This document shows, piece by piece, positions 49,277-60,379 of a stretch of 64,000 nucleotides of DNA. Both the position numbers and the translations under genes were made by a program. The stretch's first letter is position 1. Each line of letters opens with the position of its first letter. Origin of the DNA: Ligustrum vulgare (Eukaryota; Streptophyta; Magnoliopsida; Lamiales; Oleaceae). The notes under the pieces were generated by a model. The model saw nothing but the letters and a program-made list of their open reading frames with translations, searched no databases and had not been told where the DNA came from. The stretch lies in contig OY743179.1 in assembly GCA_963555705.1 (NCBI GenBank), positions 18,422,692 to 18,486,691 of the forward strand, read 5' to 3'.

Positions 49277-52065
49277 TTATTGGGGAGAAACATCTTTTGA
49301 AAAGCCCTTGTCAGATGCATCTAGGGGATCTGCAGGAGCACTCTGAGGCTCAGGGTACAATGCTTCAATGGAGGACAGGTCCAAAGCCGGATAAGCTTCC
49401 TTCACGTCCCCCAAAGCCAACCTGGCCCCTAAGTTCCCAAAGACCCTTTGCATCGCCTCGTACTCTGGGGTCTCTTCAAAAGTGTCCTTGAAGGTCTGGA
49501 CAGCCTCAGACACTCGGGTACTTAAAGCATTCTCCACCTGTGTCATGACGGTCTGCTCTAGAACTCGGTAATCCTGTCTTACATATGTTTTTCCAAAGAG
49601 GCAAGGTCCTCCTTCGCCTTTGCCTTGGCCTCCCGCTCCCTCCCCAATTCTTCCTTCGCTGCTGCCACCTCGGCTTCCAGCCTGGACTTAGCTGCGTTAA
49701 CGGCAGTCAGAGCCTCAGAGGCGATATATTGTGCACGATTAGAATCATCCAGTTTCTTGCACAATGTTGCCACGTCAGACTCAGAGGCCAGGAGGTCGTG
49801 TTTCAACTTATCATTATCCTCCTGGAGCCGCTTGGCATTGGTCCTCTCCTCGGAGGAAGACTTCCGGGCTATGACCAACTGGGTCTTCAAATCATTTATC
49901 TCCTTTAGCATGTTGTCCGCATGCCGGAGAGCAGTTTCAGCATTCTTCTTGTCCCGCTGCGCCTCATCCACGGACGATTCCACCTCGTCAATAAGGGACA
50001 ACGCCCTGGCATTCATGGCCTTGGCAGCGAGCAGCTTCCGGGACGGACTAGCACTAGAAGAGAAGGCGGACCAGCCTTCCGTCCAAAATTGCTCGGTTAT
50101 AAAGGCGGCCCGGGCTGGAGGAGAACTGGAAGAGTCAAACAGCGAAGGGCTGAAGGTGACCTCCCTGGGGAGAATTCTAGTTTTGATGTGCTTGAGCTCC
50201 TCTGCTCCCTCCGGTGTCATTTCATAGGCCAAACCCGGAATGGATACAGAGGGCTCATCCCCCAGGTCTTCTAGCATGGGAGGCGGAGGCGCAGAGGTGG
50301 ATTCTTTGTCCTTACCTCTTCTGAGTCTCTTCAGAGGGGCAGGCTCCTCTTCAGGGGCAGGCTCAAACGTGTCCTCGGACAAGGGAGGAGGAACCGAGGC
50401 ACCCTTAGCCTCCGTGTCCCTCTTAGATCCGCCCCTATCTGACCTTTTCCCCTTTCCCTTTGGAAGAACTTCCTTAGGATCAGTCCCCTTTTCTGTGCTA
50501 GGTTGCTGGGGACCCACAGGAAGCAGGGTAGGCGGTGGCAGTAGAGCTGGTAAAGGCCCCTGAAGTTGGGCCGTAGACGCCTCGGACACCTCTTTTGCCA
50601 CCCCAACTTGTAGGTTGGCCAATACCACTTTCTGTTTTCTCTCAATTTCACTGCCATGACGGAGTGCAGGGGGGATCTTCGTAGCCATAAGCCCCTTTAG
50701 AGAAATCTTTGGAAAATCCTTGGAACCTAACAAGAAAGAAAGAAAAATGAGGCTGCAAGCAGACAAAGCATAAGATGAAATAGCAGTAAGGAAACAGACT
50801 TACTCATGGATCGCATAAGACCGTGTTTAACAAATAGCTTGTTTTACTGAATGACCCCTTGGAAGGTGCCCTTGTAAGCAAACAAACGCCTCACTGCCGC
50901 TAGGTCTGCGTCAGGGAGGAGGCGAGCAAAAGTGTCCCCTGCCAGAAACAGGTGACACGTTAGTAAGCAATGGAGAGAGGTGTATATATAAAAAAAAAAC
51001 AAGTGATACAGGACGCTTAAGGACACTAAAGCGAACACAAGACTCACTAGGAGTGGAAAGAGTTCGGGGAACTGAAATTTCTGGACTTGGGTCCACAGGC
51101 GAATTCTGCCACTCCCCAGCTACCCAGAACCAGAACCATTGATTCCTCCAGTTCTTTATAGAAGTAGGTTGGCCAGTAATGACGGGAGGATATGAGCCCC
51201 TAGGAGACAAGTAATACCAGTCCTTCACATCTGGTCTAACGTCCCTCTCCCTTCTCATCGATTTCTTCAGAGTGTACAAGGTATGAATAATGTGTAGTGA
51301 GATAGGATAATCGGGGTTGACCTCTTGCCACACCAGCCAAGCGCCCACGGCCTGTGTCCAAAAGTTGGGTGCCAACTGGTAGGGGCACAAGTTGTAGCTC
51401 CTAAGCAAGGCCCTGAAGAAAGGATGCAGAGATAACCTCATCCCACAGGATAAAGCGTCGTAACATATAGCTGCTTGGCCTGGAGGAGGACTGCATCGTC
51501 GACAAGAAGGTGTAGGATGCACTAAACGGACCCCTTCTGGCATCCTGAACTTCGCCGAGGCACAAGCCAGATCAACTCCTCGAATTTCGGTAGCAACCTC
51601 GCTGCTCTCCCAAAAATCTGGGTTTGGATCGGGATCAACGTGGTAGCCCGAAACTTTGTTGACCTGGTCAACCCAATCCTCTACCTGAGCAATCTCCTCC
51701 GCAGTCAAACCCAAATCTTCCCTATGCGCCCTAAACGGTGCCCTAACAATCAAGCCGAGGTCCTGGTGACCTGAAGAGGAGCTCGCCGCCTTTTCTTTTC
51801 CCAAATCCCTTTCTCGTTTGCTTCGGAGTTCTCTTAGCGTGGATTCCTCCTCGGATGACAGATGAGCCATGTAGTTCTGGTGTTTTTCTTCTTCGCTGTC
51901 AGAATCACTCAAATAAATTATGCCACTGGTTTTCCTATTTCTCCTCTTAACCTGCTCCCTAAAGAAACGGGAGCTAAAAACCGATAAAGAGATGGGACAG
52001 AAACCTCTGATGGGAACCGCCATCGCTAACATTTCATGTGAACCCGTTCCCCCAACTCTTTCCAT
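49277..52065 (-). pseudogene. Antisense accessory gene of the gypsy element (PF04195-like, coiled coil)
   Basis: Exons 51049-side to 52065 (ending 51048), 50804-50938 and 50726 downward join through GT..AG introns with consistent phases (1/1 at both). The first exon starts MERVGGTG, has an acidic DSDSEEE stretch, then HPFFRALLRSYNLCPYQL and NFWTQAVGAWLVW, the look of the plant 'putative gypsy type transposon' domain. The last exon is Pro/Glu/Lys-rich, then a long coiled coil (about residues 230-395 of that exon frame), and ends in QSAPADPLDASDKG. Disruptions: an in-frame TAA after GTFQGVIQ in exon 2, a TAA at 49579 and a frame change before the final 90 codons. Tat/Retand elements are known to carry such antisense ORFs between integrase and LTR. 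Function is unknown. Confidence 0.8.
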
Positions 52066-52586
52066 TTTTTCTTTTTGTTTTAAAAAGAGAGTCAGACTCA
52101 ACAAAAGAAAAACAAAATGCAAAAACAAAATTCTCAAACCCACAATGAGAAACTAAAAATAAGAAAGTCTTGCATATACAGGGATCAAGAGATTTACCTT
52201 CAAAAGGCGAATGCTTGACACTGTGCACTTGGAATGAAGAGCTCGCCAAGAAAAACTGTGAAACGCTAAGGGTGGATGCTATGTAGTAAACCCTTGAAGA
52301 AAAGACACGAAAATCACAAGGAAGAGAGAAACGGCGCAAGCTCTCGCGAAAGTATTGCTACAAAGATTATGAGAAAATGGTAAAAGGTGAAGTGGTAAAA
52401 TGAAGAAGGATTTATAGGCATCATAACGGTCTAGATTCCTTGAATTTCGTGAGCCGCGTGATTAATGTGGGTAACCCATGTTTCTTGGAAAACGGGCTAA
52501 TCAAAGCGCCAGCCGTCAAAAGGAGGGACAAAACCGTTCAGCTACCACAGTGAGCGCCACGCGCTGCAAAATGCTGCCCTCTCCTC

Positions 52587-52618
52587 CCATCTTATATATA
52601 TATATATATATATATATA
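52587..52618. repeat. (TA)n microsatellite
   Basis: About 16 TA units in the 3' part of the gypsy element, upstream of the antisense gene's start. Confidence 0.9.
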
Positions 52619-52853
52619 TTTCTTTGAAATAAATACCGATAGCTCCTCCGAATTGAATGCGCCGCCTAGGAAATGCGCTGGTATGATCCTGGCCACTAGG
52701 AAGAGAAAAAATCCGAGGAAGAAGGTCGGCTATGATACGGATTCGAACCTTACCTAAGGAATGTCGTTATTGACTCCCTAAAAAAGTTAATGCTGTGAAA
52801 TCACGGCAAATCCTACACAACCATGAATGGTCCTTTCGGATTTGAGGGACTAG

Positions 52854-53527
52854 TGTTGAATCCGGGCCCAAAGAAAGGTCCAGTGATCCACCAGCGAAGG
52901 CCCATTAGTGGTCCAACGGACCACGGCCCACAACTCAAGGCCTAAAGTATCACCTGCGAAGAATGCCGAGGTGGTATGCTGAGCATTCCTCTTTAAACCG
53001 ACCTGGTTAATGCCTAGCCGATGTGCTTTAAGCCCAGCCGGGGCGCTTTATGGCGCTGACCAGAAGAGAGATGGAATCAGTGATGGGACACTGCCTTTAC
53101 CCAGATGTGACAGACGCCCATCCCCTACGAAATGTAGCAATGATTACGGTTGGAAAGCAAGAATGTCACATCCATAAGCTAGGGTGATGACAAGTGTAAA
53201 GTATGTCACGTGTCGTGATCCAAGGCAAAAAGTCCCTTTATAAATAAAGCCCAATTGTCTCCAAAGAGGGGGTTAGCAATTTCTCACTCTTAACAATATA
53301 CTTCTCTCACTCCCTTTTCTCTCTTTTACACACTTATATCTCCCGCACCCAATATATTTATATTTGCCCAAAATGAGTACTGACTTAGGCATCGGAGTGC
53401 AAACGGGAGCCACCTCGGCCCCCTTTGCAAACTAATTGTTTGTCACAATGCGCAGAAAGCCCACGTGTTCAAGAGGGAGGAGCTGAGACGTGTTGGTCCA
53501 AGGTCCATCCGGATTTTGTGGTCAACA
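52854..53527 (+). repeat. 3' LTR of the gypsy element
   Basis: Starts TGTTGAATCCGGGCCC, ends TGTGGTCAACA; TATA-like TATAAATA near 53240. Confidence 0.95.
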
Positions 53528-53733
53528 AAATACATCATAACAAAAAGTTTAACTCCTATGATCACAATCATATCAACATGGACCAACATTAATTAACAAA
53601 GCATCTAAGGAGAAGGGGCAGATGCATTGAAATTTGAGTAGATACCTGAGAAATAGCGGCATATCGAGCAATACCCAATGTTGCTGCTTTAATAGCTAAA
53701 TCAAAAGGACCACATGGCACGCTAAGAACAGTT

Positions 53734-56275
53734 CTCCGAAAAATTTACATGCAAAGGTAAAAAGATTATAGTTAGATCTTGAGTTCCAAATTAATGTAGG
53801 AAAATAGAAAGAATGATTGTTATTGCTCCAAAATTTGTTGACCGCAATTAATAAATTATCTCAGGCTCGTTAATTGTTTCCAAACGGTCTTCAATATCAT
53901 GAAGAGGTATATTCAATTATTTAAACTAAAGTTTCTATTACTATATTGATCCCAATAGGGCTTCGATCCAAGTTTCATAAACTTCATTGATTCAACTAAA
54001 CAATGTATATCTCTTCTGCTACTTCAAAACTATACTTAAAAATTGTTCAATTGATCACAAATATATGTACTACCCCTGACTGAATTGTAGATATCCCAAA
54101 TGACCAAATAAAACTTAAATCGAGGAAAAGAGTCGTGGAAATGGCAAACTAAAAGGATTCAAGGTATGGGGATCAAATTTCTGAATATAGCGAATTTTCT
54201 CAACTTCAAAGGGAAGGTAATCAGATCTCAAAGAAGGAATTATATATACTTTGAATAACAGAATCTTGACAGCAACCAAGCAATTTTTAGAGAAAGAAAT
54301 GAAGAAATGGGGGTTTGTACAAATTTTCAATTTAAACAAATGGTGGCTTCAATGGGAAGAGCACCAATCTGATTCTACCGTCACTACCCTCTCTATTTCT
54401 TTATCTTTCTTTCTTTCTCACTCTCATTCTGTTTCTTTACTGTGATTTCGCTGTTTCTTTAATTATTTCTTCTGTACCAAATACCAATGTATATGTTATA
54501 GATTCAGATCACCAGAGAATACCCTAGTGCTCTTCAAAATTTCAAGTTCCAAACCCAATGAAGAAATAGGAAATATATCAAACAAGTGGCATGCAATAAG
54601 TTTATTTCTTTAAAGTGAAGTGCAACTTTAAACCTATGTGCAACATCAATGTATTAAATGAAGATGTCAATGACGACATTCAACATCACAACAGATAATA
54701 GTTTTGAAATCAGTTAAAGCACACAATAGACCAAAACGAAAACAAAACAATATTACCTTAACAAATGTGTTAGCTGGGAGAAAATGCAACATTTGGCTGG
54801 TTACAGTTGGATCAAATACTGGATCTGTAGCAAAATAATTTATTCCACGGAAATCTTGTCATAAGAAAAAGTACCAAAAGAAGTTGCAAGTAGGAATATC
54901 CAACACAAGTCGATAAATCTAGAAACTCTTGAGAACATCCCTAAAGAACTGTAACATTGCTTGGTTCATCTAATTCATGTTGCTGAGAGTGCTGAACTAC
55001 ACAGAAACCTAACTTACATATTTGAACCTAAGAACTTGTTGTTGTCAACCAAGCATTTTATCACTTCACAAGCATAGAAAGTTTCATTCATTATGGACAA
55101 GCATGGCAACTCGCTTTTAAAGGACATTTAGAATTGCACACACATATTTTTCCCAAGTTTTTGATTATGGATGTCCTCTTGGAGAAGCTATGGGGATGCA
55201 GAACATTCTAAACAAGGATGCCCATACAGATTTTGAGTGAATTAAATTCTAGGTTACTTGTTTGTTTAGAGGTTGATTTGGAGTTATCATGAATGTAATT
55301 TGTCCTCCTCCCCACCGAGAATATATTTCATTAGCTTGTATCTTACAAATCATATTGTGTCTAATCAAAGCTAAACAAGAGAAAATAATAAATATAAATT
55401 GACTTTTATATGTTTATTATATTGTACATAAGAGTAAATAGTATGAATTTCAGTTTCTTTAATTTCAAATTTTGTTCAATCTTCCAACTAAAAAATCAGC
55501 AAAAAAATTATTGTACTAAACACAAAATTAAAGAATATAAATTTAAGTACACACACGTTACTGAGTTCCAAAATTGTAGTAAATCTAAGAACTAAATACC
55601 TCAGGAAAAAAATTAACTAAAGACATTACAACTGCTAAAACCTAAAGAAGCAAACAAATCGACAAAACAATGGAGAAAATAACAACAAAACCTAATCAAA
55701 AAAAGATGGAGGTAGATGAAAAGCAAGAAATTATAGAAAAGACCGACGGGTAGAGAAAATAATCGGAAATGAAAATGAAAATGTCTTACTTTCGTATAAC
55801 ATAGAGCGAGGAAGAGGCAGGTTGTGGGCTAACTGCAGCACCAATTGGTGCTGCAGTCAGGCAGCGACCTTCATGGTGGCAGGTTGCGACGGAGGGAGTT
55901 AGGGTTAGCTGTTGTTGTCGTCGACGGAGCAGGGGAGAGGAGTTTGGCTGCTTGAGCTCACGTTGCTGTCGACGGAGTAGGTGCGAGGGAGGGAGCTCAG
56001 TTGGTTGCTGTTGTTGTCGACGATGCAGGGGTGAGGGCTTTGGCTCGAAGAAGGAACAATAAAGTGCAGTGAGGGCGGAGAGAAGGCAGAGCGAGTTGAT
56101 AGCTGTGAATGAAACCTGATTTTTTGCTTTAAGATAAGATAAGATAGTAGGAAATCGGCTCGGCTCAAGGACATTAAAATGGCTTATGAACAGTAATTGA
56201 GGTCTTCAGGCTTTTAGATAGTAGGATATAAACAATCCTAGTTGTTTACAATTTAAATCAATCATCACAAGATTC
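53734..56275 (-). other. Intronic or upstream sequence of the candidate host gene
   Basis: Apart from the exon candidate 54757-54824 it is AT-rich with no clear ORF. 55800-56100 is GC-richer, with repeated gttgttgtcgacg(a/g)tgcaggg-like blocks (three near 55915, 55965, 56010). A donor-like GTAAGA on the minus strand at about 55790 would fit a 5' UTR or first exon. Confidence 0.35.
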
Positions 56276-57115
56276 ACAACAAGTCAAGATGGGCAGATCA
56301 ACCAGACCCGTGAAAATTAGCCCAGAATCGCGGACCCGACCCGTGATCCGAGCAGACGGTTCATGGGTCAAGAAAATGTGAACCGTGGGCTTCACGGGTC
56401 GCGGTTAACCCGCTGACCCGTGAAATAATTAAAAATTTTAAATTTGAATAAATAAATTATATTTAAGTAGGCGACGGTCAACCTAATTGGATGTACTTAA
56501 ATTATAAGCTCCTGTTTGGTAATAATTAAAATCTAGATTTGAATATAAGTCAAAGTTGACAATCACTCATAACTACATATTTCATGAGACACACAATTTT
56601 TCAATCATAGCATTCATCAACTTTTATCAAAATCTACGAAAAATCTTATTTTAATCTCCATCAAATGAGGGCTAAATTATATTAAAGTAAATGCCAACCT
56701 AGCTACTATAAATGTTGGATGGTAGTAATTAGAAATGCAATTTAGTTGGTATTTATTTAGGTTGTATTTAACTTTGTAAAATTAGAAATAATTTATGTAA
56801 AATAAGATATAAATTTGAATTCTATGTAAACTTTTCTTTTTATAAATAATATGAATTTATTCATTTCCTATTTAGCCAAAAAAAAAAATGCTATAAATAT
56901 GAAAAAATTTATGTTTTTATTCGTATAGGCCAAACTGGAACGAACTGCGACCCGCATGGGCCAACAGACAAACCTGGGTTGTTGTTCAAAATATGTGAAC
57001 CGACCCAGACCTACCTGTAAACCCGCATTGGGCAGGCTTTTTTCCACACGGTCCGTTACCGGACTCATATGTTTGCGAGTTGACACTGTCCGGACCATCC
57101 AAATTGACACCTCTA
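56276..57115. mobile_element. hAT-like non-autonomous element, copy 1
   Basis: The right end ATTGACACCTCTA and the left GTCAAGATGGGCAGATCA match the termini of copy 2 at 58571-60144. GC-rich subterminal blocks of gacccg/cgggtc motifs lie inside each end (56310-56420, 56935-57080). The middle is AT-rich and contains a Tourist-like MITE (56508-56672). No transposase. The left boundary is approximate and no clear 8-bp TSD is seen. Confidence 0.65.
56508..56672. mobile_element. Tourist-like MITE nested in the hAT-like element
   Basis: Starts GCTCCTGTTTGGTAATAATT and ends TCAAATGAGGGC, with TAA on each side. Same family as 17546-17697. Confidence 0.72.
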
Positions 57116-57329
57116 CACATAAAGGCAATTAATACAACACTAGTTCAATCAAAGTTGGAAAAACTTGTGTAACCAGTTTTAAGTTTACTAGTTGTCCAAA
57201 CGTGCTTTACACTTTGAATGATTCGTATGTCTTATCAAATTTCGTTTATCTTCATATATATCCTCTTCTCAAATTTCATTATCATGTAACATCGTAGTAA
57301 GTTCTTGTCTATCATTAAGATCCACTCAT

Positions 57330-57443
57330 GTAGCAACGACAAAGCAACTAAGCTTAACGTGAACGACACAACAATAAATTGAAGATGTAGCAATGACAAA
57401 GCAACTAAGCTTAACGTGAATGACACAACAATAAATTGAAGAT
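57330..57443. repeat. 57-bp tandem duplication
   Basis: Two adjacent units starting gtagcaa(c/t)gacaaagcaac and ending aaattgaagat, with two mismatches. Confidence 0.95.
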
Positions 57444-58294
57444 ATTGATAAAGAAAACGATTAAATATTATAATTTGATAACTTAGGTCCTTTCTACACG
57501 TCCCTTACTTCAGTAAATATTATAATTTGATAACTCAAGTCCTTTCAATACGTCAACGACTCAAATATAATTATAGACCATATATAGTTGACTTGGTAGT
57601 CCCTACTGAGGACATATGGATACAAAGGACACGACGTAGTATTCATAGTTGATTTATATTGTCGGCCTCATGATTATTAGATTCATTGTTCTCAAGTTAC
57701 ATTCCCTTCTTGAGCTTTGCCATAACCAGATACCATTATATGTAGTAAGTCTTTGGTCCAGATTCAATCTTGATGTAATGACAAAAGCAAAATGAGCTTA
57801 ACGTGAACCACACACCAAAAACACAACAAATTAAAAATAATTATAATAAAATAATCTGACACTCTGACAGTCGCGTCTCTTAACTTCAATATTCGTGTAC
57901 AAATTTAAAAATCTAAATGCAAGAATATTACCTAACTATGTTTTGTAGTCTTTCACGACTTACTATACGCAAGTCAATACTTCAAAATCTAAGTAAACAT
58001 CATCTCCAACTTGGCATGTGATTCCTCTGATTTCTAGAGGACAACCTTAAAACTATCCATGTGAAATTCTATGATGAGATCGAATGGCTCTGGGGACAGG
58101 GCCAATGACTTCAATTACGTGATTTGCGTTCAAATCTTCTAAAACGTGTTTTTTGGGCATATGCATTGTTTTGAGGTCCTTTCCTGTCGGTGTGCGTGTG
58201 AAATCGGATTTGTCCGTGAGGAAATCAAGCTCCAATCCGCGAACAGCATGTAGGCAAAACAAGGAGTAAAAATTAAATTAAATGAACAAAATAA

Positions 58295-58460
58295 GCCCAT
58301 ATTTGGTACAAGAAATGTTTTTCAACTTTTTTCTTAAATTCATTTTTAACTTCACATTTCTATGAGACTTACTACTTTACACGCTTTTCGACAATTTTTC
58401 AACAACACATTCAAAAATTGCTATGAGCTGGAATTTTTGGCCAATCAAAATTATTGACTT
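58295..58460. mobile_element. Diverged Tourist-like MITE copy
   Basis: Begins GCCCATATTTGGTACAAG after TAA and follows the inverse of 38136-38300 (catttctatgagacttact, ttttcaacaacacatt). The right end is eroded. Confidence 0.55.
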
Positions 58461-58570
58461 TAAAAAATTATTAAATGAAATGTTATCATATAATCGTTTA
58501 TAAACAATAAATTTTGGTTAAATCTATTCCTTCTTTCTAGTTTCTGCTACATTTAGCCCATGTCTGGACT

Positions 58571-59312
58571 TAGATGTGTCAAGATGGACGGGTTGATCAG
58601 ACACGTGAAAATCGGCCTGAATCGACCCGGGACCGCGGGTCGACCCGTGCCCCTTGCGGGTGGTTTACGGGTCAAGAACTTGTGAAACGCGGGTTTTGCG
58701 GTTCAAACCTTTGCGGGCCGTGGTTAACCCGCTGGCCCGTAAAAAAAAAAAAAAACTCCATTCTTTTACAAACTCTAATATAACTTTTAAAGCAAAATCT
58801 TAGGTGGCGTTCTGTTTGTATTTTATTTTGTATTTTCATTTTCGAAAATGTTTCGTGTTTCGTGTTTTCATTTTTGTTTTCAAATTTGCTGAAAACGCGT
58901 TTGGTTTGTCATTTCTGAAAACTGTTTTTGAAAATGAAAAGTTGGAAAACACGTTCTGTTTGAAATTTTGCAGAATACTACTTAAACTATTTTTAATTAA
59001 TTTGCTTGCAGAATACTACTAATTCAAACTCAAATTTCCTTTCACAATACACTGAAAATATGGTTACATGCAACACACTAATGTAAACATTAAGAGTATC
59101 TTAACACAGCTTGGTCAGATTCGGGATTTGAAAAAGCTCTACTTCTATTAAAATTCAGAAAATGCAAATTCTTTCAAAACCACCAGAGCCCATTTAACAG
59201 TGCATTTTTTGAAATATAATAACATGAATTCTCACTTAATTTTTATTTTTTTTTTGTAATGTTGATATTGAATTCAATAAAACTTTATTTAAACTTAGTT
59301 CCAAGTTAGGAT

Positions 59313-59343
<31 letters not shown>

Positions 59344-60144
59344 TATTTTGGTTTAGTTCCAAGTTAGGATTATTCTAAAAAAAGTAATAAATAAATAAAT
59401 AAATAAATAAAAACTTTATATTAAGCTTAGTTCTAAGTTAAGATAATTCTTAAAAAAAAAAAAAATTCCAAAACTCGTTTTCCGCATTTTGAACATTTTT
59501 TTGTCGAAATACACACAAAACGCCCAAAACGAGGTTTTGGGCATTTTGTGTACAATTTTTTTTTTTCTTTTCAAAATGCGTTTTCAAAAATGGTAAAGAG
59601 AATGCGATTTTAACGTTTTCGAAAATAAAAACAGAAAACGACCTCAAAAGAGAAAAGAGAACAGGGGCTTATTTTTTTTTTCTCTCTAATAGCTAAAAAA
59701 TGTAATGTTCTTTGATAATAGTAATTACAAATACATTTAACATTTAATTGTTTTTTGTTTATATTTTATTTAAATTTGAAAATTTAGAAGTAATTCATAT
59801 AACATAAAATATAATTTTTAATTTTATGTAAATATTTTATAATATAAATATAAATTCATCATTTTAATCATTTTGTATTTAGAAACTTGACAAAAAAATT
59901 GCTATAAATATGAAAAAAAATCTATGTTTTTATTCATACGGGCCAAATCAGAACGAACTGCAACCCTCATGGGCTCGACCCGGATGGGCCAACGAGCGGG
60001 CCTGGGTTGTAGTTCAAAATTTTTTTTACGGACCCAGAACCGGCCCGTAACCCGCAGCGGGAGGACTTTTTTCTAAGCGGGCCGTTACCGGGCTTTTATG
60101 TTGGCGGGCCGACCCGACCCGGACCACCCGGATTGACACCTCTA
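58571..60144. mobile_element. hAT-like non-autonomous element, copy 2, with nested MITE
   Basis: Begins TAGATGTGTCAAGATGGACG and ends CGGATTGACACCTCTA, with GC-rich gggtcgacccg/cgggcc subterminal blocks (58600-58745, 59935-60125). A Tourist-like MITE is inserted at 58803-59668. No transposase. It is flanked not by an 8-bp repeat but by a 31-bp direct repeat with one mismatch (58540-58570 and 60145-60175). Confidence 0.72.
58803..59668. mobile_element. Tourist-like (PIF/Harbinger) MITE, copy 2
   Basis: Same ends as 5158-5990 (GGTGGCGTTCTGTTT / AAAGAGAACAGGGGC) and flanked by TTA (58800-58802, 59669-59671). The interior differs mainly in the length of A-tracts and an (ATAA)n run at 59388-59411. 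Confidence 0.87.
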
Positions 60145-60345
60145 GTTTCTGCTACATTTAGCCCATGTTTGGACTCCATTAAAATTAGATTTTGAGGGAA
60201 AATATAATTTGAAATAGTGATTTTTTGAAAACTGGATGTTAAAAAATAAAGATTTTTATTTTTTTTGATCTTCGTGTAATATTATATATTTATAAGAGAT
60301 GTGTTTTGAAAAATATGGTACCCAAAAGATGACAATGAATTATGA

Positions 60346-60379
<34 letters not shown>

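Larger units (their letters stand above)
41142..53527 (+). mobile_element. Ty3/gypsy retrotransposon of Tat/Retand type with antisense gene
   Basis: LTRs of 676 bp (41142-41817) and 674 bp (52854-53527) are flanked by AAATA on both sides (41137-41141, 53528-53532). The PBS TTTGGCGCCTTCTGTGGGAA follows the 5' LTR, and a purine-rich ggatttgagggactag precedes the 3' LTR. Order inside: tandem-repeat leader, gag-protease-RT-RNase H-second RNase H-integrase, repeat array, then an antisense spliced gene. The second (archaeal-type) RNase H and the antisense gene place it in the Tat lineage. By eye the LTRs differ at about 15 bases plus one 2-bp indel (roughly 2%), so the insertion is fairly recent. 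The polyprotein is broken by stops and frameshifts. Confidence 0.95.
36999..54824 (-). pseudogene. Unidentified host gene, exons spread around a gypsy insertion (candidate)
   Basis: Three exon candidates with canonical splice borders are seen. 54757-54824 reads PVFDPTVTSQMLHFLPANTF. 53646-53733 reads VLSVPCGPFDLAIKAATLG and IARYAAISQ. 36999-37075 reads VDLLSGARGSLVAAQIRNNF. The last two are both phase 0 at their junction, so they could be spliced together across a 16.6-kb intron that holds the complete 12.4-kb gypsy element. The junction between the first and second candidates is off by one base as I read it, so the gene may be decayed or an exon is missing. GC-richer sequence at 55800-56100 may be the first exon or 5' UTR. 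I do not recognise the protein and make no claim on function. Confidence 0.35.
57116..58570. other. No identified gene; small duplications
   Basis: Contains the 57-bp tandem duplication at 57330-57443, a diverged MITE copy at 58295-58460 and a 69-codon orphan ORF on the minus strand (58053-58262). Confidence 0.5.

Noticed and set aside
49585..50563. Plus-strand Ser/Ala/Leu-rich ORFs of 107-200 codons
   Set aside because: They are the antisense shadow of the coiled-coil part of the minus-strand accessory gene, whose splice phases and composition mark it as the real frame.
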